Part shown: one piece after another, positions 7,547-15,160 of the stretch
Numbering within the stretch: position 1 is the stretch's first letter
Layout: each line of letters starts with the position of its first letter
IMG/VR virus record: IMGVR_UViG_3300005529_000002
Span: 1 to 64,000 of that record
DNA: 64,000 nt
Source of the DNA: a virus
Direction: 5' to 3' (one strand)
Notes under the pieces: model-generated
What the model saw: only the letters and a program-made list of their open reading frames with translations
Told to the model about the DNA's origin: nothing
Database searches by the model: none
Translations under genes and position numbers: made by a program

Positions 7547-7744
7547 TCAGAACTCCCAGGTGTCCAGGCCTTCGCCGCCGTGCGGGTCAGCACCTATTAC
7601 GTCCTCATCGGCGATGACGGGTGGCTCGTAGTCCACGTTTCCCGCAGCGTCTACGTAGAGACCGTTGTCCTGCGCCCAGGCCAGGTAGTCGGACTCCGGG
7701 TAGCACTCGGGGCTCAGGTCATGGTCGCGGTACCAGTCAGGCAC
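7547..7744 (-). CDS. Small acidic protein (65 aa)
   Basis: Not recognised. An acidic, aromatic protein (PDWYRDHDLSPECYPESDYLAWAQ). It overlaps the STAS gene by eight bases and is followed at once by the acidic 89-residue protein. Confidence 0.6.
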   Translation of the reverse strand: MPDWYRDHDLSPECYPESDYLAWAQDNGLYVDAAGNVDYEPPVIADEDVIGADPHGGEGLDTWEF

Positions 7745-8120
7745 TGGTTTGCTCCTCTCCCGCCGTAACGGCGGCTGTCTCGTCCTCTGCCGGGCTGGCC
7801 ACGGCGAACGCTTCCACGCTGTCCCGGATGTCGAAATGCTTCGTGAGCCCCAGCACCAGGAACAGCCTCAGTACCGGTTCCCGGTCGCAGGCCACGCCCA
7901 GGCGGCGGCCACGGGATTCCGCGAGCCGCTGTGCTGCGACCAGCACGCCGCAGCCGACGGCGTCGGTGAACTCCACCCCGGTCAGGTCGGCAATCACCAG
8001 ATCTGCGCTGCCGTGCTCAATGGCATCTCGCAGGATGCGCCGGAACCTTGGTACCTCGTAGATGTTCAGGTCAGCCGGGGCGGTGATCATGGTCGCTGGT
8101 GTCGTGGTGGTGCCGGTCAT
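7737..8120 (-). CDS. STAS-domain protein (anti-anti-sigma factor-like)
   Basis: A 127-residue protein with a STAS fold: a beta strand near ITAPADLNIYE, helix VPRFRRILRDAI, then LVIADLTGVEFTDAVGCGVLVAA. Family members bind anti-sigma kinases and free sigma factors, controlled by phosphorylation of a serine in the motif DSSG. Here the equivalent is D53-A54-V55-G56, with no serine, so switching by phosphorylation seems lost. ATG at 8120 has GGAG eight bases upstream and overlaps the previous stop by four bases. Confidence 0.8.
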   Translation of the reverse strand: MTGTTTTPATMITAPADLNIYEVPRFRRILRDAIEHGSADLVIADLTGVEFTDAVGCGVLVAAQRLAESRGRRLGVACDREPVLRLFLVLGLTKHFDIRDSVEAFAVASPAEDETAAVTAGEEQTSA

Positions 8121-8389
8121 TGTCCTGTCTCCTGTTCCGGGAAGATCGCGCCGAGGGAGGAGACGAACCCGGCCAGCCATCGCTCAGCCTCGGCTTTCAG
8201 CTCTGCGGGACTGCCGGCATGGAAGCGCCTGCCCACGAAACCGGGGAGCATGGCGGCGGTCAGCATCCATTCCCCGCCCTCTTCCTCGGGCGCCCAGATG
8301 CGGAACACGGCCGGGTCCAGGGTGCCGACGCTGCCCATGGACTCGCCGGTCTCGGGCTCGTCGTGCCAGCGGATGCGGGGCTCGTTCAT
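8117..8389 (-). CDS. Hypothetical protein (90 aa)
   Basis: Not recognised. Starts MNEPRIRWHDEPETGESMG and ends in a helix (PAELKAEAERWLAGFVSSL). ATGA overlaps join it to both neighbours. Confidence 0.6.
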   Translation of the reverse strand: MNEPRIRWHDEPETGESMGSVGTLDPAVFRIWAPEEEGGEWMLTAAMLPGFVGRRFHAGSPAELKAEAERWLAGFVSSLGAIFPEQETGQ

Positions 8390-8514
8390 CGTCCATCCTC
8401 CGGTTCTTGCACCAGCTCGCCGCCGCAGTTGTCGCACTCGCTTCCGGCTGGCGGCTTTCCCGCAAGCGGCCAGGGCCATCCGCAGTCTCCGCACTGCCAT
8501 TTGCCAGTTGTCAT
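8386..8514 (-). CDS. Small zinc-ribbon protein (42 aa)
   Basis: Two CxxC pairs (CGDC and CDNC) about 17 residues apart, a simple zinc ribbon. ATGA overlaps on both sides support it as a real gene despite its size. Confidence 0.6.
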   Translation of the reverse strand: MTTGKWQCGDCGWPWPLAGKPPAGSECDNCGGELVQEPEDGR

Positions 8515-8714
8515 CGCTCCGGTACCTCCGCTCGCTCGGTCACATCCAGGTGGAGGTCGGACATCTCGGCGGAGGCGACGATCTGCGAGTACATCGCGCC
8601 GGGAGTGCCGGCAGGAATGTTGCAGAAGCGGCTGCATGCGCGGGCCAGTTTCCGGGCTAGCTCTGCCCGCTCTGCGCCAGACAGCGGGTCAGCCCAACAG
8701 ATGGTGGAGGTCAC
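8511..8714 (-). CDS. Small hypothetical protein (67 aa)
   Basis: Not recognised. Helical N-terminal half (GAERAELARKLARACSRF), GTG start overlapping the upstream stop by four bases. It sits in the coupled leftward run. Confidence 0.6.
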   Translation of the reverse strand: MTSTICWADPLSGAERAELARKLARACSRFCNIPAGTPGAMYSQIVASAEMSDLHLDVTERAEVPER

Positions 8715-9268
8715 TGGTCAGCCTCCGGGTTCCGGTCGGTCTCCTCGCCATCCGCCGCGACCGGGTAGCCGGTCCAGCCTGCGTACATCTCGGGGTTGAG
8801 TGCCGCCTGGAGATCCTTCGTCCGGACGGTCGGGCGGCGCGGGTCAAGCAGCCCGGCGACCCGTGCGAGCCTTTGCCTGGCGTCCCGGTCCAGCGCCTCG
8901 GCCCCGGCCTTGGCGCGGCTCTGTCCGAGCTCGGCCTGCTGGCAGTTGAACGCCCATTTCCGCGCCTCGCCTAGGAGCTGGTCCCTGTCCATGAGCTCGA
9001 ACTCGCCCGCGCGCTCGGTGAACCAGCCGGCGTCGGTGATGTCAAGCGGCCGTTTGTCACCGCGACTGACGGGCTCAGCAGGCGGGCGGTTGCCGCGCAG
9101 GACGACCAGCACGCCGCGCCGTATGCGGTCCCGCTGGTCCTTGTCCGCCGCGCGCCAGACAGTGCGGATCTCGTTCAGGAACGCTGCGAGTTCCGCGAGA
9201 TTGCTGTGCTCGCATTCGGTGCCACTGGACTCGGGGGTGGACTGCTCGCGGACGATGTTCGTGGTCAC
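8711..9268 (-). CDS. Hypothetical phage protein (185 aa)
   Basis: Not recognised. Mostly helical and charged (NLAELAAFLNEIRTVWRAAD, QRDRIRRGVLVVLRG, QLLGEARKWAFNCQQAELG). No membrane segment. Separated by four bases from the upstream stop. Confidence 0.6.
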   Translation of the reverse strand: MTTNIVREQSTPESSGTECEHSNLAELAAFLNEIRTVWRAADKDQRDRIRRGVLVVLRGNRPPAEPVSRGDKRPLDITDAGWFTERAGEFELMDRDQLLGEARKWAFNCQQAELGQSRAKAGAEALDRDARQRLARVAGLLDPRRPTVRTKDLQAALNPEMYAGWTGYPVAADGEETDRNPEADQ

Positions 9269-9272
9269 CGGT

Positions 9273-9671
9273 TCAGCCCTCCCACTGCTTGCGGACGCGC
9301 CTAAGAGCCGCGTCCGAGCCGATGATCAGCTCGCCGTCGCCGAGCATCCGGTCGAAGTCGTGCTCGCCGAGGTAGAGGCTCCCAGCCCCGTCGCCCTTGA
9401 GCGCATTGGTGGCAACGACAAGGTGAGGGCGGACGATGACCTCGCCGACGATGAAGTGATGCGCCCAGTAGTGCTCGCCGCCGCGTTGCCGGTAGTGGCC
9501 GCCGCCGTAGACGAGCGGGTGCTCCTGGCCGTCCGGTACCCGGCTCGCGCCGACGAGGCCGACGACTCCCGGACCCTGATCCTGGACGTACATCCAGGCG
9601 GGGACGTGGCGGGCGTTCTGGCCGTACATGAGCCGGGCCATGTCATCGGCGCTGCCGTAGGGGCTGGTCAT
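9273..9671 (-). CDS. Hypothetical phage protein (132 aa)
   Basis: Not recognised. Beta-rich, with HHFIVGEVIVRPHLVVATNA and a helical end (SDAALRRVRKQWEG). ATGA overlap with the upstream gene. Confidence 0.6.
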   Translation of the reverse strand: MTSPYGSADDMARLMYGQNARHVPAWMYVQDQGPGVVGLVGASRVPDGQEHPLVYGGGHYRQRGGEHYWAHHFIVGEVIVRPHLVVATNALKGDGAGSLYLGEHDFDRMLGDGELIIGSDAALRRVRKQWEG

Positions 9672-10132
9672 CGCGTTGCGGCCTCTCGCGTCGTCGCGAA
9701 CTCTTGGCGGTGCGCGCGGGCACTAGATCGCGCCTCTTCCCTGGTAGCGCCAGCGGCGACCCAGCCGCACGAGCACAGTGCGAACGATCCCCGGTCGTAC
9801 ATCACCCGGCCGCGCTTGTCGAATCTGCGGATTCCGGCGTCGTCCTGCACATAGCCGGCCGGCTGGGTGGTGCGCGTCTTGTGAACCACGGGCGGCCCGG
9901 ACTCGGATGCCTGCTCAGGCTCGCCGCAGACGTGGAACAGCGCCTCGTAACCGTCGGCAGGCAGGTCCGCGAGGCAGTCAACGCAGAACTCCACGCCGGT
10001 TTCCTCGTCAAGCTGGGTCATCGACCGGCCCGTGATCAGCTCGCGGTCGGCGAGGGTCAGCGGCTTGCTGCCGTCGCAGCCCTTGCAGCACCAGTGGTTG
10101 TAGGGGCTGCGGGTTCCGGTTGCTGTGCTCAT
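9668..10132 (-). CDS. Cysteine-rich protein, first gene of a leftward operon
   Basis: A 154-residue protein with WCCKGC, a CVDC pair and CSCGW, suggesting zinc binding. Its ATG (10130-10132) touches the first copy of the triple operator repeat GTGACAACAC, so it is the head of the operon running to 4217. Function unknown. Confidence 0.65.
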   Translation of the reverse strand: MSTATGTRSPYNHWCCKGCDGSKPLTLADRELITGRSMTQLDEETGVEFCVDCLADLPADGYEALFHVCGEPEQASESGPPVVHKTRTTQPAGYVQDDAGIRRFDKRGRVMYDRGSFALCSCGWVAAGATREEARSSARAHRQEFATTREAATR

Positions 10133-10201
10133 GTGACAACACTAGCACTTAGTCCTGTGACAACACAAGCTATTGCTGTAAGATCAGTCACGTGACAACA
10201 C
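10133..10201. promoter_or_regulatory. Divergent promoter with three direct repeats GTGACAACAC
   Basis: Identical 10-base repeats at 10133-10142, 10157-10166 and 10192-10201. The rightward -10 TAAGAT (10179-10184) lies seven bases before the GTG at 10192, and the second repeat overlaps the -35 position (TGTGAC, 10156-10161). The outer repeats overlap the two divergent start codons. This looks like the operator of the neighbouring ribbon-helix-helix protein, with leaderless transcripts. Confidence 0.6.
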
Positions 10202-10446
10202 CGGAGACGCCCGGCGACGAACCTTCGCCTGATGAGACGCCTATCCAGCGCGTCCGCCTGCCGCTGGCCGCGTGGGCCGCGTTCGGGCAGATGTGCAAGC
10301 GCCGGAAGATGATCCGGGCGCGCCATCTCTTCGACCTCATGTGGGCCGACATCCGCAGGCACGGCACCGACGAGGAGAAGGCCGCCTTCGCCGCTGCTGA
10401 TCAGGAGCTTCGCCAGCGCCGGTCCCGCAAGCGCCCCGCCGGGTAG
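10192..10446 (+). CDS. Ribbon-helix-helix-like autoregulator
   Basis: An 84-residue protein: a disordered N-terminus, then IQRVRLPLAAWAAFGQMCKRRKM and a second helix, IRARHLFDLMWADIRRHG, resembling a ribbon-helix-helix DNA-binding fold with a basic tail. It is the only rightward gene within a long leftward region and starts inside an operator repeat. I infer that it represses itself and the operon starting at 10132. Confidence 0.65.
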   Translation: MTTPETPGDEPSPDETPIQRVRLPLAAWAAFGQMCKRRKMIRARHLFDLMWADIRRHGTDEEKAAFAAADQELRQRRSRKRPAG

Positions 10447-10493
10447 CCCGTCCCGGCAGTTCTCCGGGTACGAGCCCGGCAGATCCCCGGTCA

Positions 10494-10697
10494 TCACTGC
10501 CATTCCCTGATCCCGGACAGCTCCCGCCACTTCCTGACCTGGTGCGCGGGGACTCGCGCGATCCAGAGACCGGACCTGTACGGGTCGTCCTCGAACTGGC
10601 GCAGCACTTCGGCTAGCAGGTCCCGGTAGATCCGGGTCTCTGCCATGGCGGCGGCAAGCTCCGGGGCAGGACCGGGCTCGTTCTCAGGCGAGGCCAT
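10494..10697 (-). CDS. Small hypothetical protein (67 aa)
   Basis: Not recognised. Helical (ELAAAMAETRIYRDLLAEVLRQF), then RSGLWIARVPAHQVRKW. TGATG overlap with the upstream gene. It is the last gene of the leftward run that begins upstream, facing the rightward regulator gene. Confidence 0.6.
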   Translation of the reverse strand: MASPENEPGPAPELAAAMAETRIYRDLLAEVLRQFEDDPYRSGLWIARVPAHQVRKWRELSGIREWQ

Positions 10698-11257
10698 CAG
10701 TGATCGGCCCAGTCGTAATCCGGGTCGCCGTCCAGGCCGTCGTTCTGCCGGACCTCGTTCTGCCGGATCTCGCCAGTGGTCAGGGCGCGCTGCTCGTCCA
10801 TGCGCCGCCACTCGGCTTCGCGCCGTGCACGTTCCTCGGCCGCTCGCCGCTGCGCTTCCCACGCCCTGCGGACTGATTCCTCCCGTATCGGGCTCAGGCC
10901 GTACAGCGCCGAAGGGGCGTACTCTTCCCAGGCGTCAGGCTCCCCGCCGAAGATCTTTGCGGGCAGGTCGATGTGCAGCATGGCCGCGCCGGCAACAGTC
11001 ACCTCGGTGACGTAGCCGGTTCGCTGGCGGTGGCCGAGGAGTTCGAGCTCCAGCCAGCGTCCGCCCTCGGGCAGCGGCGGGCTGGCCTGCTCCGGCTCCT
11101 CGCCGATGCCGTGCGCGCCGTCGAATGCTTCCGCTACGCGGCCGAACGCGGCGAGGACCTCCGGGCCAGTATCGGCTGGCAGGTAGCTCGTGCATGCGGC
11201 GACGAGCATGTCCAGGTCGTCCTTGCGGACGGGTACGGTCTCGTTCTCAGGCTGCAT
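10697..11257 (-). CDS. Hypothetical phage protein (186 aa)
   Basis: Not recognised. Helical N-terminus (DDLDMLVAACTSYLPAD), a beta region (WLELELLGHRQRTGYVTEVTV), then a long charged helix, probably a coiled coil (REESVRRAWEAQRRAAEERA), and an acidic end. Confidence 0.6.
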   Translation of the reverse strand: MQPENETVPVRKDDLDMLVAACTSYLPADTGPEVLAAFGRVAEAFDGAHGIGEEPEQASPPLPEGGRWLELELLGHRQRTGYVTEVTVAGAAMLHIDLPAKIFGGEPDAWEEYAPSALYGLSPIREESVRRAWEAQRRAAEERARREAEWRRMDEQRALTTGEIRQNEVRQNDGLDGDPDYDWADH

Positions 11258-11573
11258 GGCGGCCTCCAGTCGTCTCTGCTGTCTCGTCGTTAAGTGCAGC
11301 GGCCAGCACGCCGATCAGGTCGGCGAGCAGCACCCTGGTCCGGTACAGCCGGGCCAGCTCGCCTCCGTAGCGCCGCTGCATGACCCGCTCGGCTTCCATC
11401 CGCCACACCCAGCGCAGGACCGCGTCAACGTTCTGCTCGCCGCTGACGTCGGCCGCCGCGCGGGTGATGACCGCTGCGGCTCCGGTTTCGTCCATGGCGT
11501 CCATGCAGCGGATCAGCGCTGCTGCGGCACGGCGCTGGCGCTCGGCGCGGGTCAGGCGGTACGGGGCGCTCAC
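11247..11573 (-). CDS. Hypothetical helical protein (108 aa)
   Basis: Not recognised. All-helical appearance (RLTRAERQRRAAAALIRCMD, VDAVLRWVWRMEAERVMQ, LYRTRVLLADLIGVLAAAL). GTG start overlaps the previous stop by four bases. Confidence 0.6.
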   Translation of the reverse strand: MSAPYRLTRAERQRRAAAALIRCMDAMDETGAAAVITRAAADVSGEQNVDAVLRWVWRMEAERVMQRRYGGELARLYRTRVLLADLIGVLAAALNDETAETTGGRHAA

Positions 11574-11998
11574 GACGGCTCGCCGCCTTCCATGGCCGCC
11601 ACCCGGCACAGCAAGGCCATCGCGTCCCAGTAGACGAACTCGAGTTCCTCGCCGGCTGCGCCCTCCTCGATGCCCTGCTTGACGTACGCGCAGAAGTCGG
11701 CCAGCTCGTCGGTCGCATCCTTGCGCCAGGAGCGGTGGTTGCCGGCCTGGAGAAGCGTCTGGTACCGCTCCAGCCCGAGCTGCTTGCGGGCGAGCACCAG
11801 GGCCGCCGCTGCGGCCTTCTCCCGGTCGGGGGCCAGGACGAAGGCCAGGTCGCCGATGACGAGATCGTGGATCGACGGGTTGCCGTTAGGCACCGGGGGC
11901 GGCTGGTCGCCGGGCCGGAAACGCGGCGCGCCCCCGGCCGGGGCGGGCAGCTCCTGGTGCTGCTGCCCGCCCGCCGCCTGATCGTGTCGCGCGGTCAT
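11570..11998 (-). CDS. Hypothetical phage protein (142 aa)
   Basis: Not recognised. A disordered proline-rich first third, then helices (KAAAAALVLARKQLGLERY, KDATDELADFCAYVKQG). GTG/ATG overlaps on both sides. Confidence 0.6.
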   Translation of the reverse strand: MTARHDQAAGGQQHQELPAPAGGAPRFRPGDQPPPVPNGNPSIHDLVIGDLAFVLAPDREKAAAAALVLARKQLGLERYQTLLQAGNHRSWRKDATDELADFCAYVKQGIEEGAAGEELEFVYWDAMALLCRVAAMEGGEPS

Positions 11999-12321
11999 GA
12001 CGCCTCCACGACCTCGCGGAACCAGATGCCGGCCCGCCCGGAGACGGGGTCATCCACCCAGCAGCGGCGGCCGGCCTCGTACCCGTCCCGCCACCAGCCG
12101 GCCAGCGGGTCGGCGGCGACGTAGCCCCCGTCAACCCACGCTGCGGCGCTGCTGTCCGCCAGCGGTTTCGCACGGCTGATGTCGCGGGTGCCGAGGACCA
12201 TGATCCCGCAGACCATGTCGTCCTCATCGGTGACAGGGTAGGCAGCCACTTTCCGGGACCTGTAGAGGCGCCCGTCCGGGCGGGTGACCGTGTCGCCGGC
12301 TGGCGGCCTGGGCTCGTTCAT
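11995..12321 (-). CDS. Hypothetical protein (108 aa)
   Basis: Not recognised. ATG at 12321 has a GAGAG site eight bases upstream; an in-frame ATG at 12336 is an alternative. Contains GWWRDGYEAGRRCWVDDP and a terminal GIWFREVVEAS. First gene after the hairpin at 12357-12391. Confidence 0.55.
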   Translation of the reverse strand: MNEPRPPAGDTVTRPDGRLYRSRKVAAYPVTDEDDMVCGIMVLGTRDISRAKPLADSSAAAWVDGGYVAADPLAGWWRDGYEAGRRCWVDDPVSGRAGIWFREVVEAS

Positions 12322-12356
12322 GTCGCAATCTCTCATTCAGTGCTCGGGGGTTCAGT

Positions 12357-12391
12357 CCCTCCGGCCGCAGCGGGGTTTCACGGCCGGAGGG
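12357..12391 (-). terminator. Intergenic hairpin
   Basis: CCCTCCGGCCG (12357-12367) and CGGCCGGAGGG (12381-12391) with a 13-base loop, in the one real gap of this part of the leftward run. It could be a terminator or an RNA-processing hairpin; no U-tract follows. Confidence 0.45.
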
Positions 12392-12398
12392 GGCGGGG

Positions 12399-12911
12399 TT
12401 ACCGGGCTTTGACGTCCGGGTTGACGAACGTCGCGTATGTGTCGGCCGCGCGCACTGAGCCTTCGAGGACCGCGCAGACCCAGAGCCAGCCGCCCTTGTC
12501 CGCGATCCGGGACCGGGCCACGTCCTCGGCTGCCTTGGCGCTGGACGCGTTCACCCAGTCGCCGTAGCGCTCGCCGGTGCGCCCGATATCGCCTGTCCTG
12601 GCATCAGGCGGCAGGGCGATGCCGAACACCGTCCAGTCAGGGTCCAGGCCGCGGAGCAGATCGGGCACGTCCGGCTCGATGCCGCCGGCGTCCTGGTTGC
12701 GCGGGTCCTCAGGGTCGGTGAACAGCGTGTACCGGTCCACCGCGGGGACCTCGCCGGCGACGACGCGGGCCACCAGCAGGGTCCCGCCGCGGTCGCTGGC
12801 GTCGAGCTGGGCCAGCGATTCGGCCAGCCGTGCCGACCCGGCCCGGTACACCTCAGCGAACCGCTCCTGCGTCTCCTGCCAGCAGCCGTAGACGCTGAAC
12901 GGGGTGATCAT
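12399..12911 (-). CDS. Hypothetical protein (170 aa) beside the lipoprotein-like gene
   Basis: Not recognised. Has two similar segments, GGTLLVARVVAGEVPAVDRY and GGWLWVCAVLEGSVRAADTY, each followed by a short T/F/xP stretch, so it looks like an internal duplication. ATG at 12911 overlaps the stop of the secreted-protein gene by one base (TGATG). Confidence 0.6.
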   Translation of the reverse strand: MITPFSVYGCWQETQERFAEVYRAGSARLAESLAQLDASDRGGTLLVARVVAGEVPAVDRYTLFTDPEDPRNQDAGGIEPDVPDLLRGLDPDWTVFGIALPPDARTGDIGRTGERYGDWVNASSAKAAEDVARSRIADKGGWLWVCAVLEGSVRAADTYATFVNPDVKAR

Positions 12912-13525
12912 CAGCGGTGCCCGCTGGAACCGCGCAGCGACCCGCTGCCGTACCGCGACGTGCTGGTGCGGCTGGTGCCGGTCCGGCTGCCCGAGCCGGA
13001 CCCTGAGCGGAGGCTTCCGGAGCCGTACTTCGACCCGGCGCAGGAGAACGAGCAGCCGGAGCCGAACCGGGTCTTCCCGGTGATCCCGGTGCCCTTGACG
13101 GTCCCCCCGGATGACGTGCGGTACGTGGCCGACTTCGACAGGGTGCTGATCTGGCTGCGGTAGGTCCGGCCGAACGTGGTCACGCGGGTGACGTACACCG
13201 TCCGGTACCGGACAGGGACGTACGTGTCGTAGTAGACCGGGCTGTCGTAGTAGTCGTAGTACTCCTCTTCCCAACTCAGCGGCATCGGGGCGGGCACCCA
13301 GGACCGGGGGCACAGCCCGGCGTTTTCCAGCGCCGTCACCTCGGCCGGGGAGTTCAGGTAGTAGCACTGCCCGTTCTGGCCGTAGGCGGCCGGCGCGTAG
13401 GTGAGGGGCTGCGCCGTGCCGCATCCCCCGGTCGCCAGGATGGCGGCGGCCATGGCCGTTGCCGTGGTCAGCGCTGCGAGTCTTGATTTCAGGTTCAACT
13501 CGGGTCCTCTCTGGTTCCGTCTCAT
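12911..13525 (-). CDS. Secreted or lipoprotein-like protein with Tyr-rich and Ser/Gly-rich parts
   Basis: A 204-residue protein with a basic N-terminus, a hydrophobic signal (LAALTTATAMAAAILATGGC) and a cysteine at 35. The lipobox is weak (TGGC), so simple secretion is also possible. The mature part has a Tyr-rich segment (EEEYYDYYDSPVYYDTYVP) and a low-complexity Ser/Gly/Arg tail. Exported phage proteins expressed early or in lysogens often block superinfection, but that is inference. ATG overlaps the upstream stop (ATGA). Confidence 0.65.
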   Translation of the reverse strand: MRRNQRGPELNLKSRLAALTTATAMAAAILATGGCGTAQPLTYAPAAYGQNGQCYYLNSPAEVTALENAGLCPRSWVPAPMPLSWEEEYYDYYDSPVYYDTYVPVRYRTVYVTRVTTFGRTYRSQISTLSKSATYRTSSGGTVKGTGITGKTRFGSGCSFSCAGSKYGSGSLRSGSGSGSRTGTSRTSTSRYGSGSLRGSSGHR

Positions 13526-13920
13526 GTCGTTGCCTCTCGTTCGCTGTTCCGGTGCGGCCATCCGCATGACAGGTTCCGGACACCCTGCTCGTAGCCGTCG
13601 TCGCCGGGTTTGAGCAGGTGCCCGTGCTCGTACATCAGCTCGCGGTACCGCACGGGGTCGCCTCCGGCCCTCTCCCACAGTTCGTGCGGCGAAGGACGGG
13701 CGGCTTCCTCTGCCTCGGTGCGGGCTTTCTGCGCGGCACTGATCGCGGCGGCACATGCCGCGCTGTGCGCCTTGGTGCCGCGGCCTCTGCCGTGGTCCCA
13801 GGCGCGGTAGACGGCCTGCTGAAGCGGCTTGGGGACCCGTGCCCAGTCCTGACGGCAGAGCAGCCTGTCGTCGGGTACGTCCTTTACGTCGCAGGCCACG
13901 AGGGGGCACTGGTGGCTCAT
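13522..13920 (-). CDS. Hypothetical phage protein (132 aa)
   Basis: Not recognised. Starts MSHQCPLVACDVKDVPDDRL, with a possible C-x-C pair, then a helical alanine-rich middle (AHSAACAAAISAAQKAR) and a C-terminal CGWPH. ATGA overlaps with both neighbours. Confidence 0.6.
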   Translation of the reverse strand: MSHQCPLVACDVKDVPDDRLLCRQDWARVPKPLQQAVYRAWDHGRGRGTKAHSAACAAAISAAQKARTEAEEAARPSPHELWERAGGDPVRYRELMYEHGHLLKPGDDGYEQGVRNLSCGWPHRNSEREATT

Positions 13921-14135
13921 GACTGCCTCAAGGCGAGTGACCGGTGGAACCTGGCCGCCGGGCACATGGCGTCCCGGTATTTCAGCGACGACCCCGAGCC
14001 GCCGTCCTTGGAGTAGTCCGTCACCACCCATGTGCAGGTGCAGCGGCCGTCGATCTCGCTCTGGGTGAGGACGATCCCGGGGGACGGCCACAACGGGCCT
14101 GTCCGGGTGCCCAGGGCTTCTTTCCTGCTGCTCAC
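13917..14135 (-). CDS. Small hypothetical protein (72 aa)
   Basis: Not recognised. GTG start (VSSRKEALG) overlaps the upstream stop by four bases. Contains CTCTWVVTDYSKDGG; the cysteine pairs may bind metal. Confidence 0.55.
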   Translation of the reverse strand: MSSRKEALGTRTGPLWPSPGIVLTQSEIDGRCTCTWVVTDYSKDGGSGSSLKYRDAMCPAARFHRSLALRQS

Positions 14136-14572
14136 GGCTGGGTCCGCTCGTGGTCGTGCCTCGCCGAGTGCACACCGGGGACGGGGCACTCGCACGGGGC
14201 ACCGAGGCAGAGGACGTGCTGCCCGTCCCGGCACGACGGGTCCAGGAGGGGGCCGTTGCCTTCAGCGACCAGGTCGGGGATGCCGGGGGCCATCACCACC
14301 CGGCGTTCACCGCCCCCGATCAGGTCAGCGAAGAAACAGGACGTGCCCTCATCCCCGGTGCATACCGCCCCGGTGCGGATGGCGAGCTGGCGGATCCGCT
14401 CCTGCTCGGCTGCGGCGACGGCCTCCCCGATGCGCATGTCCGCCTCGCGCTGGCCGTCGTCCAGCTCGTCCCATCCGGCCAGCCAGGACGGTTTCGGGTC
14501 TGGCTGCTCGCCGGCCCACGCCACCCAGGTTTCGCGCACCAGGCGACCGAGCTGCTCGCGTTCGTCAGCCAC
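14132..14572 (-). CDS. Hypothetical phage protein (146 aa)
   Basis: Not recognised. N-terminal helix with conserved-looking tryptophans (RLVRETWVAWAGEQPDPKPSW), a central helix (IGEAVAAAEQERIRQLAIRTG) and a Cys-rich end (CLGAPCECPVPG). Start GTG overlaps the previous gene by eight bases. The layout is that of small actinophage early genes. Confidence 0.6.
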   Translation of the reverse strand: MADEREQLGRLVRETWVAWAGEQPDPKPSWLAGWDELDDGQREADMRIGEAVAAAEQERIRQLAIRTGAVCTGDEGTSCFFADLIGGGERRVVMAPGIPDLVAEGNGPLLDPSCRDGQHVLCLGAPCECPVPGVHSARHDHERTQP

Positions 14573-14900
14573 CGGCCGGCTCCCCGCTGTCGCCGGCAAG
14601 CTCGTACAGGTGCCAGACGAACCCTTCCGGCGTCCGGGGGCAGGTGCCGACATACCGCGCACCGGGAGGCAGCGGATGGCCCGTGCCGAACACCTGGAAA
14701 CGGCGGGCGGTCCTCGGGGCACCTTCGGCGTACTCGGCCCAGAACTCGACCTCGTAGCGCGACGAGCTGGCCGCGACGTAGACCGGGTTGCCGGTCAGGT
14801 CAAACGTCCAGGCCAGGTCATCGATGGGGACCGCGTAACGGTACATCCGGCGTTCAGCGGCCAGCGGGTCACGGGCCGTAGTCCCGGTGGTGGTGGTCAT
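14565..14900 (-). CDS. Small phage protein resembling DUF7352
   Basis: A 111-residue protein with the pattern RMYRYAVPIDDLAWTFDL, then VEFWAEYAEGAPRTARRFQV, FGTGHPLPPGARYVGTC and FVWHLYEL. This closely resembles a small actinophage family listed as DUF7352. Its function is unknown. Overlaps both neighbours. Confidence 0.65.
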   Translation of the reverse strand: MTTTTGTTARDPLAAERRMYRYAVPIDDLAWTFDLTGNPVYVAASSSRYEVEFWAEYAEGAPRTARRFQVFGTGHPLPPGARYVGTCPRTPEGFVWHLYELAGDSGEPAGG

Positions 14901-15160
14901 GGCTGGGTCTCCTCTCCGAGCACGGCGCGGACCCAGTCCGGGTTACGCCGGATGAACTCGCGCATCTGCAGGGTCACGTCGTGCCGCCCGACTGCTGCGA
15001 ACAGGGCGGTCCCGTCCGGGTTCTCACGCACCAGCCGGCGGCGGGTCACGACGTACACGCGGTCGCTGATGTCCGCGAGGTAGATGCCTACCGGGTGCTT
15101 TCGGGTGCAGTCCGGTTCGCCGCAGCAGAGCGGGGCCGTGGTCCCGGTGGAGGCGGTCAT
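14897..15160 (-). CDS. Small Cys-containing protein (87 aa)
   Basis: Not recognised. LCCGEPDCTRKHPVGIYL suggests a metal site; the rest is alpha/beta (RVYVVTRRRLVRENPDG, LQMREFIRRNPDWVRAVL). Overlapping starts and stops on both sides. Confidence 0.55.
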   Translation of the reverse strand: MTASTGTTAPLCCGEPDCTRKHPVGIYLADISDRVYVVTRRRLVRENPDGTALFAAVGRHDVTLQMREFIRRNPDWVRAVLGEETQP

